Source: Aedes albopictus
Taxonomy: Eukaryota; Arthropoda; Insecta; Diptera; Culicidae
Reading direction: 5' to 3'
Length of the DNA stretch: 64,000 bases
Assembly: GCF_035046485.1 (NCBI RefSeq)
Contig: NC_085137.1
Location: 131,382,703-131,446,702 of the forward strand
The notes below the pieces were generated by a model. The model worked only from the letters and a program-made list of their open reading frames with translations. It had not been told where the DNA came from and ran no database searches. Shown one piece after another: positions 23,350-35,662 of this stretch (within the stretch, counting starts at the first letter, position 1; every line of letters begins with the position of its first letter). The translations under genes and the position numbers were made by a program.

Positions 23350-23655
23350 ATAGACAAGAGGCTGAAAGCCATCATGATAAACACAAACGTGGCTTGGTGA
23401 TGGAAGTGATACAGCCGCCACACTGCACAATGGGTCCAGAGCCGTATTTGCGAAGACACGGACACGCTCAATGTTTCCAGTGAGCTTTTCGCTCTTTGAA
23501 GGAAGCACGACACTAGACAACGGACTAGCATGCAACGCCCAGTGGCACAGCCGAAAACTTTTCCTGACAGCTGCGGCGGGAATCGAACCCGCGCTCCTCA
23601 GCACGATGTGACTAAGAGCTTGGTGACTCTAGCCACACGACCACAGAGCCGCACA
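23350..23655 (-). mobile_element. tRNA-derived SINE family X, antisense
   Basis: On the minus strand it starts GGCTCTGTGGTCGTGTGGC, has the B-box region GCGGGTTCGATTCCCGCC, and continues through AGCTGTCAGGAAAAGTTTTC to the GGACCCATTGTGCAGTG segment. It matches 39155-39360 (+) over most of its length. Part of the tail recurs alone at 26405-26450. Confidence 0.82.
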
Positions 23656-23779
23656 AAAGACAAAACTGTTTAAGCTTCAGCTTTAAGTTTTTAGACACAT
23701 ATTGTGTTTTAGAAAGTTTATTTTCAATTGTTGACCCTATTCCCTATTATTGTTATGTTAGGGTGGTTCGTCTGGTTAA
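23656..23779. other. Unassigned interval
   Basis: AT-rich, no recognised element. Confidence 0.4.
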
Positions 23780-26200
23780 ACTGATTCAAAAATCTGCTTT
23801 CTAATAATTTTATTTGCGATGCCATGATGGATGGTGATGGATCGTTTAATTAGAAATTCCACCAATAAACGGCAAATTTTAAATTTCATATATCTCAGGA
23901 CTCTCACCACTTAGAAAGTTGGTGTCTTCGACAACGTTGTTAAGTGAGTCAAGGGCTTACAGTTAATGGTCCACTAGGCGGCGCTAGTTACACATTTGCA
24001 AAATCATTCAAATGATTGATATTTTTTCGTGAAGTAATCAACAAGCTGTAAATTTGTTTTCTTTGAACGTGTCTAAGTCAAGTCAAAGGTTTTTCAAAGA
24101 GCTATGTATTAGTCATAATTGTGCAATGTCGCATTTCATTCGGTCCCCTTGATCCAGAGATATAGCAATTAAACGAAGAACACTCAAATATGAACTACTT
24201 TATTGGAGTTGCTCCAATTTTATGTAAAGTTATCCAATCGAGCCCAAATTTGTACCGTTTATAGCTTACTAGTTGTGCAACTGGCAGGAAACATTTGAGA
24301 ATATTTGGTGCATTATTGAAAAAATTACAGCTTGCTGAATATATTTGAAATAATAAATTAAAGTTGCATGCTTCAATTAATTCGTAACTAGCGCCGCCTA
24401 CTGACAGAACCTTGAACCAATCAGCTAATCAACTGAGCGGCCGTAACCAACCTAACAACATCGCCGAAGACATCAACTTTCTAAGTGATCTGAGTCCCGA
24501 GATATATGGAATACCGTCTACCCCTCATCTAATCTGAACACTTTTTAATTTGACCCCCTCTAATTTGCACATCGTTCAAACTAAAAATGGTTCAAACGTC
24601 ATTCTGATCATGGAACGGAGTGAAACGGAACGCAGAATCAAAACAAAACAGCAAAAAAGGTTACCACCAGAGTGTTTTACGATGCCCACAGGGTTACTAG
24701 AAGTTCAAATTAAAAAATGAATCCCGTTGGTTTGCATGAGGTGTCGTTCAAACCAGGGGGTAGACGGTATAATATTTGTTTGCTCACTAGCGCTGCCTTG
24801 TGGTGGAATTTTGAATCAAACGGCTCATCATTTGTTAGTTCTTGACCAGCCAAATAATATTGCCGAAGACACCAACTCTCTAAGTAATCAGGATGATGAG
24901 ATATTTGGTATAAACATTTCATCAGTGTTACGTCTGTTTGTCTCTGGTATGACAGATATCACAGACAGCAAGACGTAGCACTGGCGAAATTTCCATACCG
25001 TACATCTTAGCACCATGATTACTTAAATATTCGGTATACTTGGCAAAGTTGTTAGGCCAGGTTTTACTGGTGATGGGCCGTTTGATTTAAAATTCCACCA
25101 CTAGGTAGCGCTGACGATAAATTAATTTTTATATTCCATATATCTCAGAACTCTGATTACTTAGAAAGTTGGTTTCTTCGGCAATGTTGTTTGGTTTATT
25201 AAGGCGTTTCAGTTGATTAGCTGATTGGTTCAGGATTCTGCCAGTAGACGGCGCTAGTTGCAAATTAGTAGAAGCATGTATCTTTTACTTATTATCTCGA
25301 ATATATTCAGCAACCTGTAACTTTCTATAATGTGTAGGGAATATTCTCAAATTTTATCTGCTAGTTGCACAACTAATTAGCTATAAATGGTACAAATTTG
25401 AGCTCGATTGGATAATTTTACATGAAGTTGGAGTGACTCTAGTAAAATGTTTCATATTTGAGTGTTCTTCGTTAAACTGCTATATCTCTGGATTAAGTGT
25501 ACCAAATGAAATGAAATTTTGCACATTTATGACTAATATATAGCTCTTTGAAAAACCTTTGACTTGACTTAAATATGTTCAAAGAAAACTAAATTACAGC
25601 TTTTTGATTGCTTTACGAAAAAAAACATTCATTTCCATAATTTTGCAAATGTGTAACTTGCGCTTCCTTGTGGCAAAATTTCGAAACAAGTGGACCATTA
25701 ACTGTAAGCCCTTGACCTACCAAACAACATTGTCAAAGACACCAACTTTGTAAGTGACCAGAATTCTGAGATATATTGAATTTAAAATTTGCTTGACCTC
25801 TAGCACCGCCTAGTGGTATATACAAAAGCATGCTAAGTTTTAAAAATTGCCTAAAACATTTTTAGCAAGTTGTATCCTCTTATAAAGTCCACCAAAACTA
25901 TTCAAATTTTGATTACTTGTTCCTCAACGAGTTTGATTTAATTGGTGCAAATTTGGGCTTGATTGATTATTCAACTTTACACGAAATTAGAGCCCTTCTA
26001 TCTATATCTAGTTTTTGACTTCCGTTTATCAAATTACTGTACCTTAGGACTAAGCGAACCGAATTAAATTAAATTTTGAAAGTTTGTGACTAATGTATTG
26101 GTATTCATGTATCGTTGGATTAGACTAAAATATGACCAAAGGCAAAAAAGTTGCAATTTATTGAAAACTTTTCGAAAAGTTCTAATGATTCGAATGTTTT
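23780..26200. repeat. Alternating inverted array of one module (F3)
   Basis: A module with the order CATATATCTCAGGACTC, TTAGAAAGTTGG, TCTTCGGCAAWGTTGTT and then CCACTAGGCGGCGCTAG occurs at 23885-24000 (+), 24385-24515 (-), 24785-24910 (-), 25005-25140 (+), 25135-25265 (+) and 25655-25775 (-). A partial unit starts at 25780. The largest mirrored pair is 23873-24512 against 25134-25786, arms of about 640 bp. The interior is broken by the MITE at 24514-24767. No transposase frame. Confidence 0.87.
24514..24767. mobile_element. 254-bp MITE, ends CCGTCTACCCC, TSD TA
   Basis: CCGTCTACCCC at the left and GGGGTAGACGG at the right, each next to TA (24512-24513 and 24768-24769). The mirrored segments with AATTTGA and GTTCAAAC extend inward. 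It splits the F3 array. Confidence 0.82.
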
Positions 26201-26207
26201 ATCCAAG

Positions 26208-26250
26208 GGATGAAAGTCTCTTTAATAAAGACAAATCAATCAAATCAATC
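26208..26250 (+). mobile_element. LINE 3-prime-end fragment with ATCAA tail
   Basis: GAAAGTCTCTTTAATAAAGA, then CAAATCAATCAAATCAATC. The same end occurs in reverse at 58995-59036, where a target duplication shows it is retroposed. Confidence 0.6.
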
Positions 26251-26984
26251 GAATGTTTTATTTTTGTAAATTTGCTATGACTTTGTAAAACATTCTGATA
26301 TTGTATAGAGAATAATTAATCAGCAGATTTTTGGATAAGCCACACTTGATTGACCGTAATCATTTCACAAATGAAAAAAAAAAGAAATGACAGAACTTGG
26401 CAGAAACATTTTTGTCTTCGTAAATACGACTCTAGACCCATTGTGCACTGAAAAGCCCGCATCCAGCAGGTTGCTGTTTGCAAGTGGAAAATTCCATGTA
26501 GACAATAGGACGCGAAGCTCAGCAGCGAAGCGAAAGTTATTTTTAGACGCAACCCGGTTCAACTTCTCGGGTTTGAATGGAGGTGTTTGTGTGTAGTGGT
26601 ATGGAAGCTATGGAACCGTGTAGCGCATCTTAATACAACGAATGGATTATGATTTATCACATTTTCTGTACGTTTTTAATACATAAATTGGTAGAAAAGG
26701 CATATCGCAATTTTTGGTAGCTTTTCTTGTTTTGCGTGTATCATAAGGTAGAAATTTAGAGCTGAAAAAAGCTATTGATGGTGTAACCTGAAGAAGATCA
26801 GTTTTATTAATTTATACCACCTTCCGTCAGTGGCAGTCTAGTAAAATCAATCTAACCAATCTATGTATGGTAATCCAAAAACGGTCACCGAAACACATAT
26901 TCGCCAAAGTCCATTCTCACAGGTGAACGTGATATTCGCAAAATTGAAATGTCAAGGCCGTGTGAAATCCATGATGTTTGACAG
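26251..26984. other. Mostly unassigned interval with a SINE X fragment
   Basis: 26405-26450 (TTTTTGTCTTCGTAAATACG, then CTCTAGACCCATTGTGCACT) matches the tail region of SINE X. The rest has no partner in the window. Confidence 0.5.
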
Positions 26985-27634
26985 CACTAATTTGACAGCA
27001 TTTTTGAACTCGGTAAGCTGATAATCATTTTTGGTTTAGAATCATGCCCTGAATTCGAAAACGCGGAGAAAAAAAATACAGTAGAGCGGATTTTTTTTCG
27101 ACTTTCAATACAAGGTTGATGATTTGAAATCGATTTTTGTTCTATTTTTTGCAAAGTTGCTCACTTCACACATCGCATTCTCCATAATTAATGCTCCGAT
27201 TTAGCTGATTTTTTTACTGTAACTCGCCCACATATAATATAAACAATAAGAAAGAATTTATATTTTTTTTTTCATATTGAAAAAAAAAATATTTCTTCAT
27301 ATGTTTTTGGATTTTTTGCTACAATTCAGGGAGATCTTCCCTAAAACTCGCCAATATCTTGAATTTCATCAATCTGACGCAAAACCTGTATTCAGATGAT
27401 CGAATGGTATTATATTTAGCTCTTAATTTATTGGTTGAACAAAACGCAAGATGTTTGATTTTTAGGTAATTTTATATTTTAAAAAGTTGTACAACTCAAT
27501 ATTGAGCTAAAACTCAAAAACTGTTCTACTTAAAATTTTTTGAAGCACGGTTTCGAAATCAGCGCTAAATTGTGCTTTGAAAATTTTGGTCGTTGACAGA
27601 AGTTCACGACTTTCGTTTTATTTTGTAAACTTGG
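26985..27634 (-). repeat. Family D element, copy 1 (antisense)
   Basis: About 650 bp in reverse complement to 42374-43267 and 58800-59470. Shared landmarks are GAAGTTCACGACTTTCG, AATATTGAGCTAAAACTC, AATATCTTGAATTTCATC and GAAATCGATTTTTGTTC. Its outer end, CACTAATTTGACAGC, is a decayed version of the terminus of copy 2. Confidence 0.85.
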
Positions 27635-28530
27635 TTATTAGAGCTATAATAAAACCAAACTAAAAGGTACAAGTTTTTATGACGGTTCTCAAAGCTTCCC
27701 AAGACTAATTTGCCTTCAAAATGTTACTTGGGAAACGAAACATGTTACAAGAAGGGTCAATCAACGTTACTCTTCTCCACGGTACTAGTATAACGGGTCG
27801 GTATATTGCATGAATCGAACAACAATCGAGAACGTGCCGTATCTTCCATCGTGCGATGATTGTCGTCAGCTATAAATTGCATTGTTAAGGGTAGGTACGT
27901 GAACATACGTATCCATCCACATTGGTAGGTCTAGGTATGTATGTACGTATGTTTCGAGATATATTTATAGTTAATTCTAGTGAAATCGCTTTATTGCACC
28001 ACGACGATCATCGATTGGTCGGCAAAAGCTGAAAGAGGCTAAAACCTTCCTTCATGAAGGAACGAGCGTGCTGCTGGTTCGGGGGAAAGTCGCCTGAAAA
28101 ATGAGTGTTTTTTCTCATTTGGAGCAGGTTGTCGGCACTTGTAAAGGGGTGGGATACCTACGTGTCTTTTGCCAGTTAAAGTCAACTCTTCTGTAGTTAG
28201 TCGTGGTTAAGGTTGATTGATATGTGAAGAAGTAAAGAACTGTTGTTGAATTCTACGGTATGGAGAACTACAAGTATCATTCAAATTCTACATCTGCAGC
28301 GATAGGAGACAAATCTTAAATCGATTTTTTTTATCATACCTATATGGACACCAACACTAAATCATTCCATTTTATCTTTTCGTTACAGGTAATTACCATG
28401 GACAACTTCGGAGAGAATCTAATATTCCGCATCGAAGGTTTTCTGTTTATTAGGTAATTGAACGTCGAAAGTTACATGCTTCACTAGTCACTAAACAAAA
28501 CTGACAAATGTTTGGTTTATGTCGTTTCAA
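27635..28530. other. Low-repeat interval
   Basis: No partner in the window. Mixed base composition with GTATGTACGTATG-type runs near 27935-27955. Could be intronic or intergenic host DNA. No splice-supported frame is evident. Confidence 0.4.
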
Positions 28531-28535
28531 ACATA

Positions 28536-28676
28536 GAGCTTGCTGACGTTTATTCACCTCTCTCTTTCAAGCTTGCAGGCGGGATAGGATTTGTTTTCAT
28601 CGGGAAACCTGATGACAACAAATCCTATTCCGCTTGCATGTTTGAAAGAGAAAGGTGAATAAACGTCAGCAAGCTC
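28536..28676. mobile_element. 141-bp hairpin MITE, ends GAGCTTGCTGACG, TSD TA
   Basis: The left arm (GAGCTTGCTGACGTTTATTC) and right arm (GAATAAACGTCAGCAAGCTC) pair almost to the centre near 28603. TA flanks both sides (28534-28535 and 28677-28678). Confidence 0.9.
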
Positions 28677-28679
28677 TAT

Positions 28680-29995
28680 TCTTATATCTACTATATCCAG
28701 GCTAATTAAACTATGTCAACACTTCGAGTGACTTACCATTACCGGTCATCCATCTTCATTCGAAAATGGTTGACATCGTGTTATCAGAACGTTCCATTTT
28801 CCCCTGTGTATTCACGAATGAATATCGTATTGCCTAGGCAATTCGTCCTCAATTTATGCCTAGTAGTTTCTGCAATTCTATGTGTGTAAACAAAACACAC
28901 AGGCATGTTCCAACCAATCCTTACCTACCTATGAAATAACTAGCCGGCGTCATTAGTAGGTACTGTTCGAATGTATGTACATTGAAATGCGGGACAACAT
29001 GTCCTCCAATAATAAATCATTCATTCATTAGCCAAAGTGAATGTGTGTCATACGTTCGTTGAGTTATACGAATTCTTCTATCCTTCACCCAGTGGTTCGT
29101 GAATCATTTGTACAAGTTTTAATTCTGGTTTAATATAGTTAAGTATGAAATGGATGTTAAATGAAAAAAAAAATGTCAATTGATTTAAACATTTTTCATT
29201 GTTACACTGTCTCAAAATCCAACCATCTTTGTTACAGCACAACCTTTGAGAAAAAAAATCGAATATTTTTGTAAACTTTTTAAGTTGGCTCAGTGTAGGC
29301 TATAGTACCTCAAATTCGCCATAGTTGATTTTCAACCTTTAAAGATGCAAATCAACAAGAAACATTTCGTGAACAACAGATCACGTTCACAAAAGATGAT
29401 TGCAAATCATTCAAACTTCACTATTTGCTCAAATTATGATAGAAATAAATCATTTTCCTTAACTGTACGGGTACCATTCACTTTATTTCGCCATAGTGTA
29501 CCAGTTATAGCCAATCCCATAAGTAATGCATGTAAATAGTGTGAAGTGGAACCCAAATAAACAAATGTGTCCATAACATGTAATAAATGTTAAAGGTAGT
29601 TTTGGCTCCGTTTCCATATTTTTCTTATAAAGTATGCAAACTAATCAATCTTTTGACATATCGATGACATTCGTCGGTCTTATTCTTATTTTTGTAGAAA
29701 TAGTTTTCCTTAGGTAGTGCGATAACTGGTACAGGCACCCTTATGGTTATTTGTAATATACTCTGCACAGTGATGATGAAAATCTAGGGAAAAATCTGAC
29801 CTCTGACAAATGAAATTGTGATGTGATGTGGTTGATAATCACCACCTTGACACGTTATACGGTCTTATCTAGTCTTGTCTACACTGCACATACACAGAAT
29901 CCTGGAAAATGATAGAATCAACTTTTTCTATATTTTTTTTATCATTCTATCAGTATCAATACTTGCAGAGTATCGGAGATGCATTAAAAATATTG
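28680..29995. other. Low-repeat interval
   Basis: No recognised element apart from a short ATGATAGAAT / ATTCTATCAT inverted pair near 29908-29951. The 64-codon frame at 29345-29539 has no recognisable features. Confidence 0.4.
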
Positions 29996-30015
29996 AAGCG
30001 GCCAGGCCTACCCTG

Positions 30016-30275
30016 CACCGTTTTTTTTTTTTTTAAACAATTGAATAAATCCATATAACGACGACATCTTGTCAGCCGCTCCTGTGGAGTGACGATGCTA
30101 AGAAAGTTAATGTCACTCCATTGAAGCTCTTTTTTCCTGGGATGGGACAGAGGAATTTCAGCCTTATGTCTTGCCTTAAGTCTAGGCTTGAGCGCCATTG
30201 CTTGCTCTCTGAAACTTGAAGAAAATATGGACCTTTTCCCCGGCTGTATTGGAAAAAACAAATCATAAGTCATAG
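30016..30275 (-). mobile_element. Retroposed 3-prime end with poly(A), antisense
   Basis: On the minus strand the sequence ends ATGGATTTATTCAATTG, then TTT and a run of A (the T run at 30019-30034 on the plus strand). The 105-codon minus frame (29956-30273) runs through the poly(A) and is therefore not a real protein end. The source element is not identified; a LINE or processed-transcript tail is likely. Confidence 0.5.
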
Positions 30276-30409
30276 AGTAGGTAGTAAACTGTTATAGATT
30301 GATAGTAAATTAGAGATACCAAAGAGTACTGCCCAAAAATATTACAAACAAAAACATGTAAACCAGACACCTAATACTCCCCGGCTCTCTTCTTGTCTTG
30401 ACCCAGCCA

Positions 30410-31420
30410 GCAATTTGGTTGCTTTATCGAAATTGCAACTGAAATAGTCACACATATATAGCACCAAAGAAATCGTATTCAATGCACGAAACAGGCATAT
30501 ACATACTAAAGTGGAGGCCATATCGAAACATATATACGATTACTGCGATTCCATCCAACATAATTTACGATTTCTCGAAAATTTTCTACGATTTCGCCGA
30601 CTTTATCCGTCTAAATATACGATTATGCATGATCTTATTACAATTGAGAGTACCAATATACGACTTAAGATTTTCAAATAAAAAAAATATTAAATGGTAT
30701 TCAGTGGGAATCGAACTAAGGTTCTTTGATTGAGAACTGCACGTTATCTCTATTGGCTATATTGCCAAGTTGAAAATAGAGAGTTCAAAGTGAATGGCAT
30801 GAAACGGATAAAAATTAGCATGATACGGTGCGAGACTTGTGGTGGGAGCGTTGTTGTTGTGCATTGAGTGGCACCAAAAGTGGTGCCGTGCAAGAGGCCC
30901 GGAATTCACATCGTTTTTGGAATCAACACTTATTGTAAATCATCTGCTACCTAGTATGAAAACCTATATATTTGGTTGAAATTATTGCTACCATTGTTGG
31001 AATGTGTCAACAACAACAAAAATACAAATTTGTGATGAATACCATTTTTTCTTTTTCTCAATCATACAAATATGTAAACAAAACCATTTACGATTTCTGA
31101 GATTAAGATTCGACTATTAAAAGTGCAGTAACATTCATATCCGACTGTTAAAATGAATATACGATTTCAACGATTTCATTCATGTCGTATACGACGCAAG
31201 TCTGACGCAAACGATCAATATACAACATTGTTATAGTTGTATACGATTTCACCGATTTTCATCATACCTTTAGGTAGCAAGCTCGATTTAGCAGAAATGC
31301 GATTGCAATCATTGTCAACAAATATACATATTATTATACAATTCTGATTCAATATATGAAAATATACGATTTTTTCCACACAATGATTTACGATATGTGG
31401 TTGGCTGGGGAGCGTCCACA
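30410..31420. mobile_element. About 1-kb element with CCCAGCCARC ends and ATACGATTT repeats
   Basis: Left CCCAGCCAGCAA and right TTGGCTGGGG are inverted. Between them the word TACGATT or close variants (ATATACGATTT, TTTACGATTTC) occurs about a dozen times, clustered toward both ends. A tRNA-like module lies at 30697-30768. No transposase frame and no clear TSD. Confidence 0.6.
30697..30768 (-). repeat. tRNA-like module within the ATACGATTT element
   Basis: On the minus strand ATATAGCCAATAGAGATAACG resembles an A-box region, and CTTAGTTCGATTCCCACT carries a B-box-like GTTCGATTCCC. Confidence 0.55.
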
Positions 31421-31429
31421 GCCGAAATG

Positions 31430-32280
31430 AAATTATGTACATAAATGTCTAAACTTTTTCAACATTCTTGTTTATTTCGAACGTACAGATTGTTTAAAGA
31501 TATTACATTGTGACAATTTTTTTGAAATACACATTTAAAAGAAATATTGTTTTGATGTGTTTCTGAAAAATATGAATAACTGTTAGGCCATTACGAGACA
31601 AATTTGTTGAAAATCGTAGCAATAAAGTGAATCTTTACAAAAATATTTTGATGTAGTATATGGATACATTGCTTGCAATTGTTGTATTTACCGAACTTCT
31701 GAAATCGGTTATAGAAAAGGAAGGGCTGCTGCCGAGGCTCAAATTCTTTCCATTTCTTTTTGTAGAAGAGGTTTGAACTTTCAGAGAATATTTTGGTGAA
31801 TTTCTCCGGCCAGTTTGTAATGAATCTTTGAGAATATTTAAAAAGATCTTCATACGGAATTTCGAGCATTTTTTTTATTTTTTTCTGAAGAACTAATGTT
31901 GATGGGTAGATATTTCCAAAGAACTAATTTCGAAGGGATCGGACGCTATTCGGAAGCTATCGGAAGCTATTCGAAAAATTTTTGAAATTTTCCAAAAAAA
32001 ATGTTTGTAACAGTTGGAGGAAGGACTTAGACGACAATGTCGGTGGAATTCTTGAAGTCCTAACTGGCAGAAGTCTAGAAGATTTTTTGGCATTCTAAAC
32101 AGAGATCCAGTGGTTTTGACTGAAATTGGTACAAATAGAATGTGATTCGCCTTTTACAGTCACCGTTAATTATTTCTGGAACATATAGCAAATCAATGTA
32201 ACAACTGTTTTGTTACTTCAAGTATAAAAATAACCGCCTCTCAAGGAAAAATAGCTCATAGATTTGGCGGCAATTTTTCA
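31430..32280. other. Unassigned AT-rich interval
   Basis: No inverted ends or partners recognised. Overlapping minus-strand frames at 31591-31869 have no family features. Confidence 0.4.
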
Positions 32281-32284
32281 TGAA

Positions 32285-33750
32285 AAGAATTCCCTTAGCG
32301 TTTCTTAAGGAATCACCGGAGATATTATTGAAACCTGGAGCTATTTTTAAAAGAATCCTTCACTGAAATAAATACAATAGAAGGCTTTCTGGAGAAATTC
32401 TTAAAAAATCCTAAATCCTTGAAATATTGAAGAAGTATCCGGAAATATTTCTGAAGGAATCTTCGGAGGAATGCCAAGATGAATGTTTGAAAGTGGAATT
32501 CCTAGAAATATCCTTCGACGACATTCTGGAGGAAATTCTGAGAAAATACATAGAGGAATACCCGGAATAATTCCTGAAAGAATCTATGTATCAATCTCTA
32601 CTGGAATCCCTGGAGCAGTCCCTTCTGGAACCACTGATGGAAATTATGTAAGATTTTTTATAGGAATCGAGAAATTCTCGCAGATATTTTTTAAGAGAAT
32701 TCCAGGTGAAATTCCTGAAAAAAAACAGTTGTAAGATTTTTTGTAGAATCCGCTGGCGCAATCTTCGAGAGAATTCTTGGAAAAATCTTGGAAGATTTTA
32801 TGAAGGAAACTAATTTCTGTGTTTCAAAAGGAATCATTGAAGGATTATTTTTAAAGAAATCCATGGAAAAATTACTGAGGAAACCTTTGTAAGATTTTAT
32901 AGAGGGATCCTTGGATAAATTTCTGAAACTTTTGAAGAATTTTGAAAAAAAAAACTTGGAGAAATTCCTGAATTCCTGAATGGATGAAGTTTCCAAATGA
33001 ACATCTTATTATTATTATTATTATTATTTTGAAAGTATCCCTGAAGGATTTTCTCAAGGAATCCCTGGAAAAATTTTCTATGAGCTATTTGTAAAAAATA
33101 TCTGTAAGAATCTTTGGATCAATTTTTAGAAAAAAAAAACGCCTCAAAACTTCCTGAAATTCTCTTTAGGGGAATTTCTTATGAAATTCCTGTAAGATTT
33201 TCTAAAGGAATCGATGGAAAAATTTCCAAAGAAATGAACCCAATAATGTGTTTTTGGTGGAATCTTTTAACAAATTTATGTTTTTTTCGACATTTCTGAA
33301 GTTCTCGTGAATCAATCCATGCCAGACTTACTGAAAACAAAAAACTTTGAGGAATTTCTAGATTAACGCTTGAAAAAAATTTCCAAATGAACTCTTGGAG
33401 GATTTCAAAGAAACGAGAAGGCATTCCTGTGGGAATATCCAAAGGAACATTGTCGAAGAAATCCTTGTAAGACTTTCTGAGGAATTTTTAGAAGGATTTT
33501 ATTAAATATCTTGGAAGAGTTCATGAACGATTTTTAAAGAAATCTCTGGAGAAACTTCTCAAAGAATCTTACGCGAATTTACGAAGGATCCTCTGAATGA
33601 TTTTTGAAGGAGTTCATTAAAGAATTCCTTAACCAATCCTTAGATGATTTTTCAAACGCAAATTTTCTTTGTGAAATTGCTAGAGAAACTTCCAATGGAA
33701 CTGAAGCGATCCCTGGAGGGATATCTAAAGCTCCGAAGAAAATTCCAGAA
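32285..33750. repeat. Decayed GGAATTCC-type field
   Basis: Words such as GGAATTCCTAG, GGAGGAATACCC and AATTCCTGAATTCCTG recur. An (ATT)n microsatellite lies at 33005-33029. Many short frames in all phases, none gene-like. Confidence 0.7.
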
Positions 33751-33756
33751 TAGGGT

Positions 33757-33912
33757 AATATCGGCATGAGGGGTTTTTGTCGACCAAATTGCCAGAAACA
33801 TGGTCATATAATTCAGTTTGATTGGGAAAGATTTGAGGCCAATTTAAATTCATTAGGTTTCAAACATCCCCCATGACTAGGAAAAAACGGCGAAAAATAC
33901 GTAGATTTCCCT
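33757..33912. mobile_element. MITE of family C, decayed
   Basis: GGCATGAGGGGTTTTTGTCG, then TTTGGGAAAGATTTGAGGCC-like centre and CCCCCATGACTAGG match 20165-20365 in reverse orientation. Ends are eroded. Confidence 0.7.
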
Positions 33913-34122
33913 ATATCTTTCTTCAATGTTTTTTAACACGCAGAAAAAACTTTGTTGAAATCAAAAATATTTGATGTATGTTCAAATAAATTGTCAATTT
34001 GTATCATATTCTGATTTATCGACCGTATTCTATTAATAACTTAATCATTTTATGGCCATATCCACTTTGATCGCTACTCCCTTACACTTTGAGTAGAAAA
34101 GACCGATATAGCCATAAAGTTA
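33913..34122. other. Unassigned AT-rich interval with weak inverted repeat
   Basis: AATAACTTAATCATTTTATGG (34033 on) is imperfectly mirrored by CCATAAAGTTATT near 34112-34124. Too weak to call an element. Confidence 0.35.
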
Positions 34123-34551
34123 TTGTCGATTTGTTCAGGCTACAACAATAAAACTGTTTGGAACAAATCGAATCATGTTAGAAATAAATGTAAATATTTT
34201 TGTTTTGTTTTTTGTGGCAGGTCGGCCCTACGGAAACGTTTGTTTCCCATTAAACTTGTAAAGTTATTTCATTCGCTGGAAGAACCCGCTTCCCGTGTTG
34301 TACTTCCAATGCCAGCATCAAGTGTACATCTATACGCTCCCGAAAACAACGGGAATTCGTGCAAACTTCTGGTGAACCTTGCTTTTTTGCAGGAGGAAAT
34401 CTTGTTTGATCTTGCAGCTAGAACTTGTGTTTTGTTTATGTTCTCGACGGTGGAACGGGGGGCTCCTCAATGGGTGTTGTCGACATCAATTTGTAATTGC
34501 GTTAGTTTTAAACATTTTATCAGTTTACCAAATAAATATGGTTTCTCTTGA
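34123..34551 (+). CDS. Unsupported 142-codon open frame
   Basis: I recognise no family in this frame. Its sequence is Cys- and Leu-rich (for example VFCGRSALRKRLF and LPMPASSVHLYAPE) with no signal peptide, domain or repeat. Upstream of 34222 a T-rich stretch ends TTTTGTGGCAG, which could be a splice acceptor. AATAAA occurs near 34531-34536, inside the end of the frame, and could be a polyadenylation signal. An exon of a longer transcript, or chance, are both possible. The nearest neighbours are repeats. Confidence 0.12.
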   Translation: MSICSGYNNKTVWNKSNHVRNKCKYFCFVFCGRSALRKRLFPIKLVKLFHSLEEPASRVVLPMPASSVHLYAPENNGNSCKLLVNLAFLQEEILFDLAARTCVLFMFSTVERGAPQWVLSTSICNCVSFKHFISLPNKYGFS

Positions 34552-34599
34552 GTTTATTCCTTGTCAAATATTTGACCCTGTGTACTTATAACCTTAGTT

Positions 34600-35458
34600 C
34601 AGCTAAGATTTTCCGTAAAAACTTCGACATTGGTTGAACTGCTACTTGATATCGCCACTCAGTACTGTAAAGGTTAATTCATCCTAATCATTGCTTAACA
34701 AACGCTCCACAAAGAAGCCACAATTTTGTCTTCACATCCGGACGGTAACATTCTTTCGTGTGAAAGTCAACGTTCTCACCCGAATTTGTCGCATAAACCA
34801 TCACCAGACAACAGCACCGTTGTCCATTAATCTTCCAATCAATCAGAAGTGCTCAACGATACAAAAACGACAACGATTACTTGCAGCCGCCCAGTAGTAG
34901 CTAGCGGTGGTGTCGCGTCGTCAGCTGGCACAAACCCAAAAAAGTATCACTCTCACATGACTGAGTGACACTTCGTATTCCTCCTCGCGTGGAGATTGAA
35001 GGCCGTCGTACATCATCATAAGAAGAAAAAAAACAGCATCAGCGAACAGAACAGGCCCATGTCCAAAGCCGGGATGTATGTAGTATGCAATTTTCGCCAT
35101 TAAACGGGATGTTAACGAGGGGAATTCGTCGTTACCGACCGTCACCTTGAACGCTTACTTTCCTTTGTGGTATGGCAGGCTTCTGAAAGAGGGAATTCCG
35201 ATGGTCATTATTTGCAGTTGCGCTGTCCTTCGGCTGTGGAGGGCTGCGCCGAGCCAAGCTGAGCTGATATCGGACTTATTTGGCGTTGTCATTGTGTATG
35301 GAGCCGAGGTGTAATTCAAGATGATGTATTGCTGTCTTTCACGATTATGATATGGAAGGTAGCGTTTTGCATGTACCTTGGCGCGAAATGATGCAATTCA
35401 AGGCAAGGTTAATGAATGGTAATTACGTCGCGTGAACAGCCAAGGAATTGATTTTATA
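34600..35458. other. Low-repeat, moderately GC-rich interval
   Basis: Single-copy within the window, with mixed composition unlike the surrounding repeat fields. Candidate host intergenic or regulatory DNA. No gene structure seen. Confidence 0.4.
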
Positions 35459-35482
35459 CTGCAGGAGGCTGGTTCGCCCGTA

Positions 35483-35662
35483 CCAGCGCCGTTATTGATC
35501 AAATATGCATGAGCTGCTAAAAAATTGCACTTTGAGAATAAGTGGAATGTCCCAGCCCCTTATTCAGTTGGATCTCAGTGCAACTGGTACCAGTTCAGAT
35601 CAATCACGGAGGAGCAACCATTGACATGTATAGTCAGAATTGATCGTTTTTTGATCGATCGT
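35483..35662 (+). mobile_element. 5-prime-truncated LINE insertion (180 bp) with 23-bp TSD
   Basis: A perfect 23-bp direct repeat (starts TGCAGGAGGCTGG) flanks it at 35460-35482 and 35663-35685. The insert shares CAGCGCCGTTATTGATC, TTGAGAATA and CAATCACGGAGGAGCAAC with 52155-52290, the 3-prime part of the larger LINE insertion at 51325-52330. It is therefore a short copy of the same family. Confidence 0.88.

Noticed and set aside
27935..27955. GTATGTATGTACGTATG run as a regulatory site
   Set aside because: A short simple-sequence run without further support.
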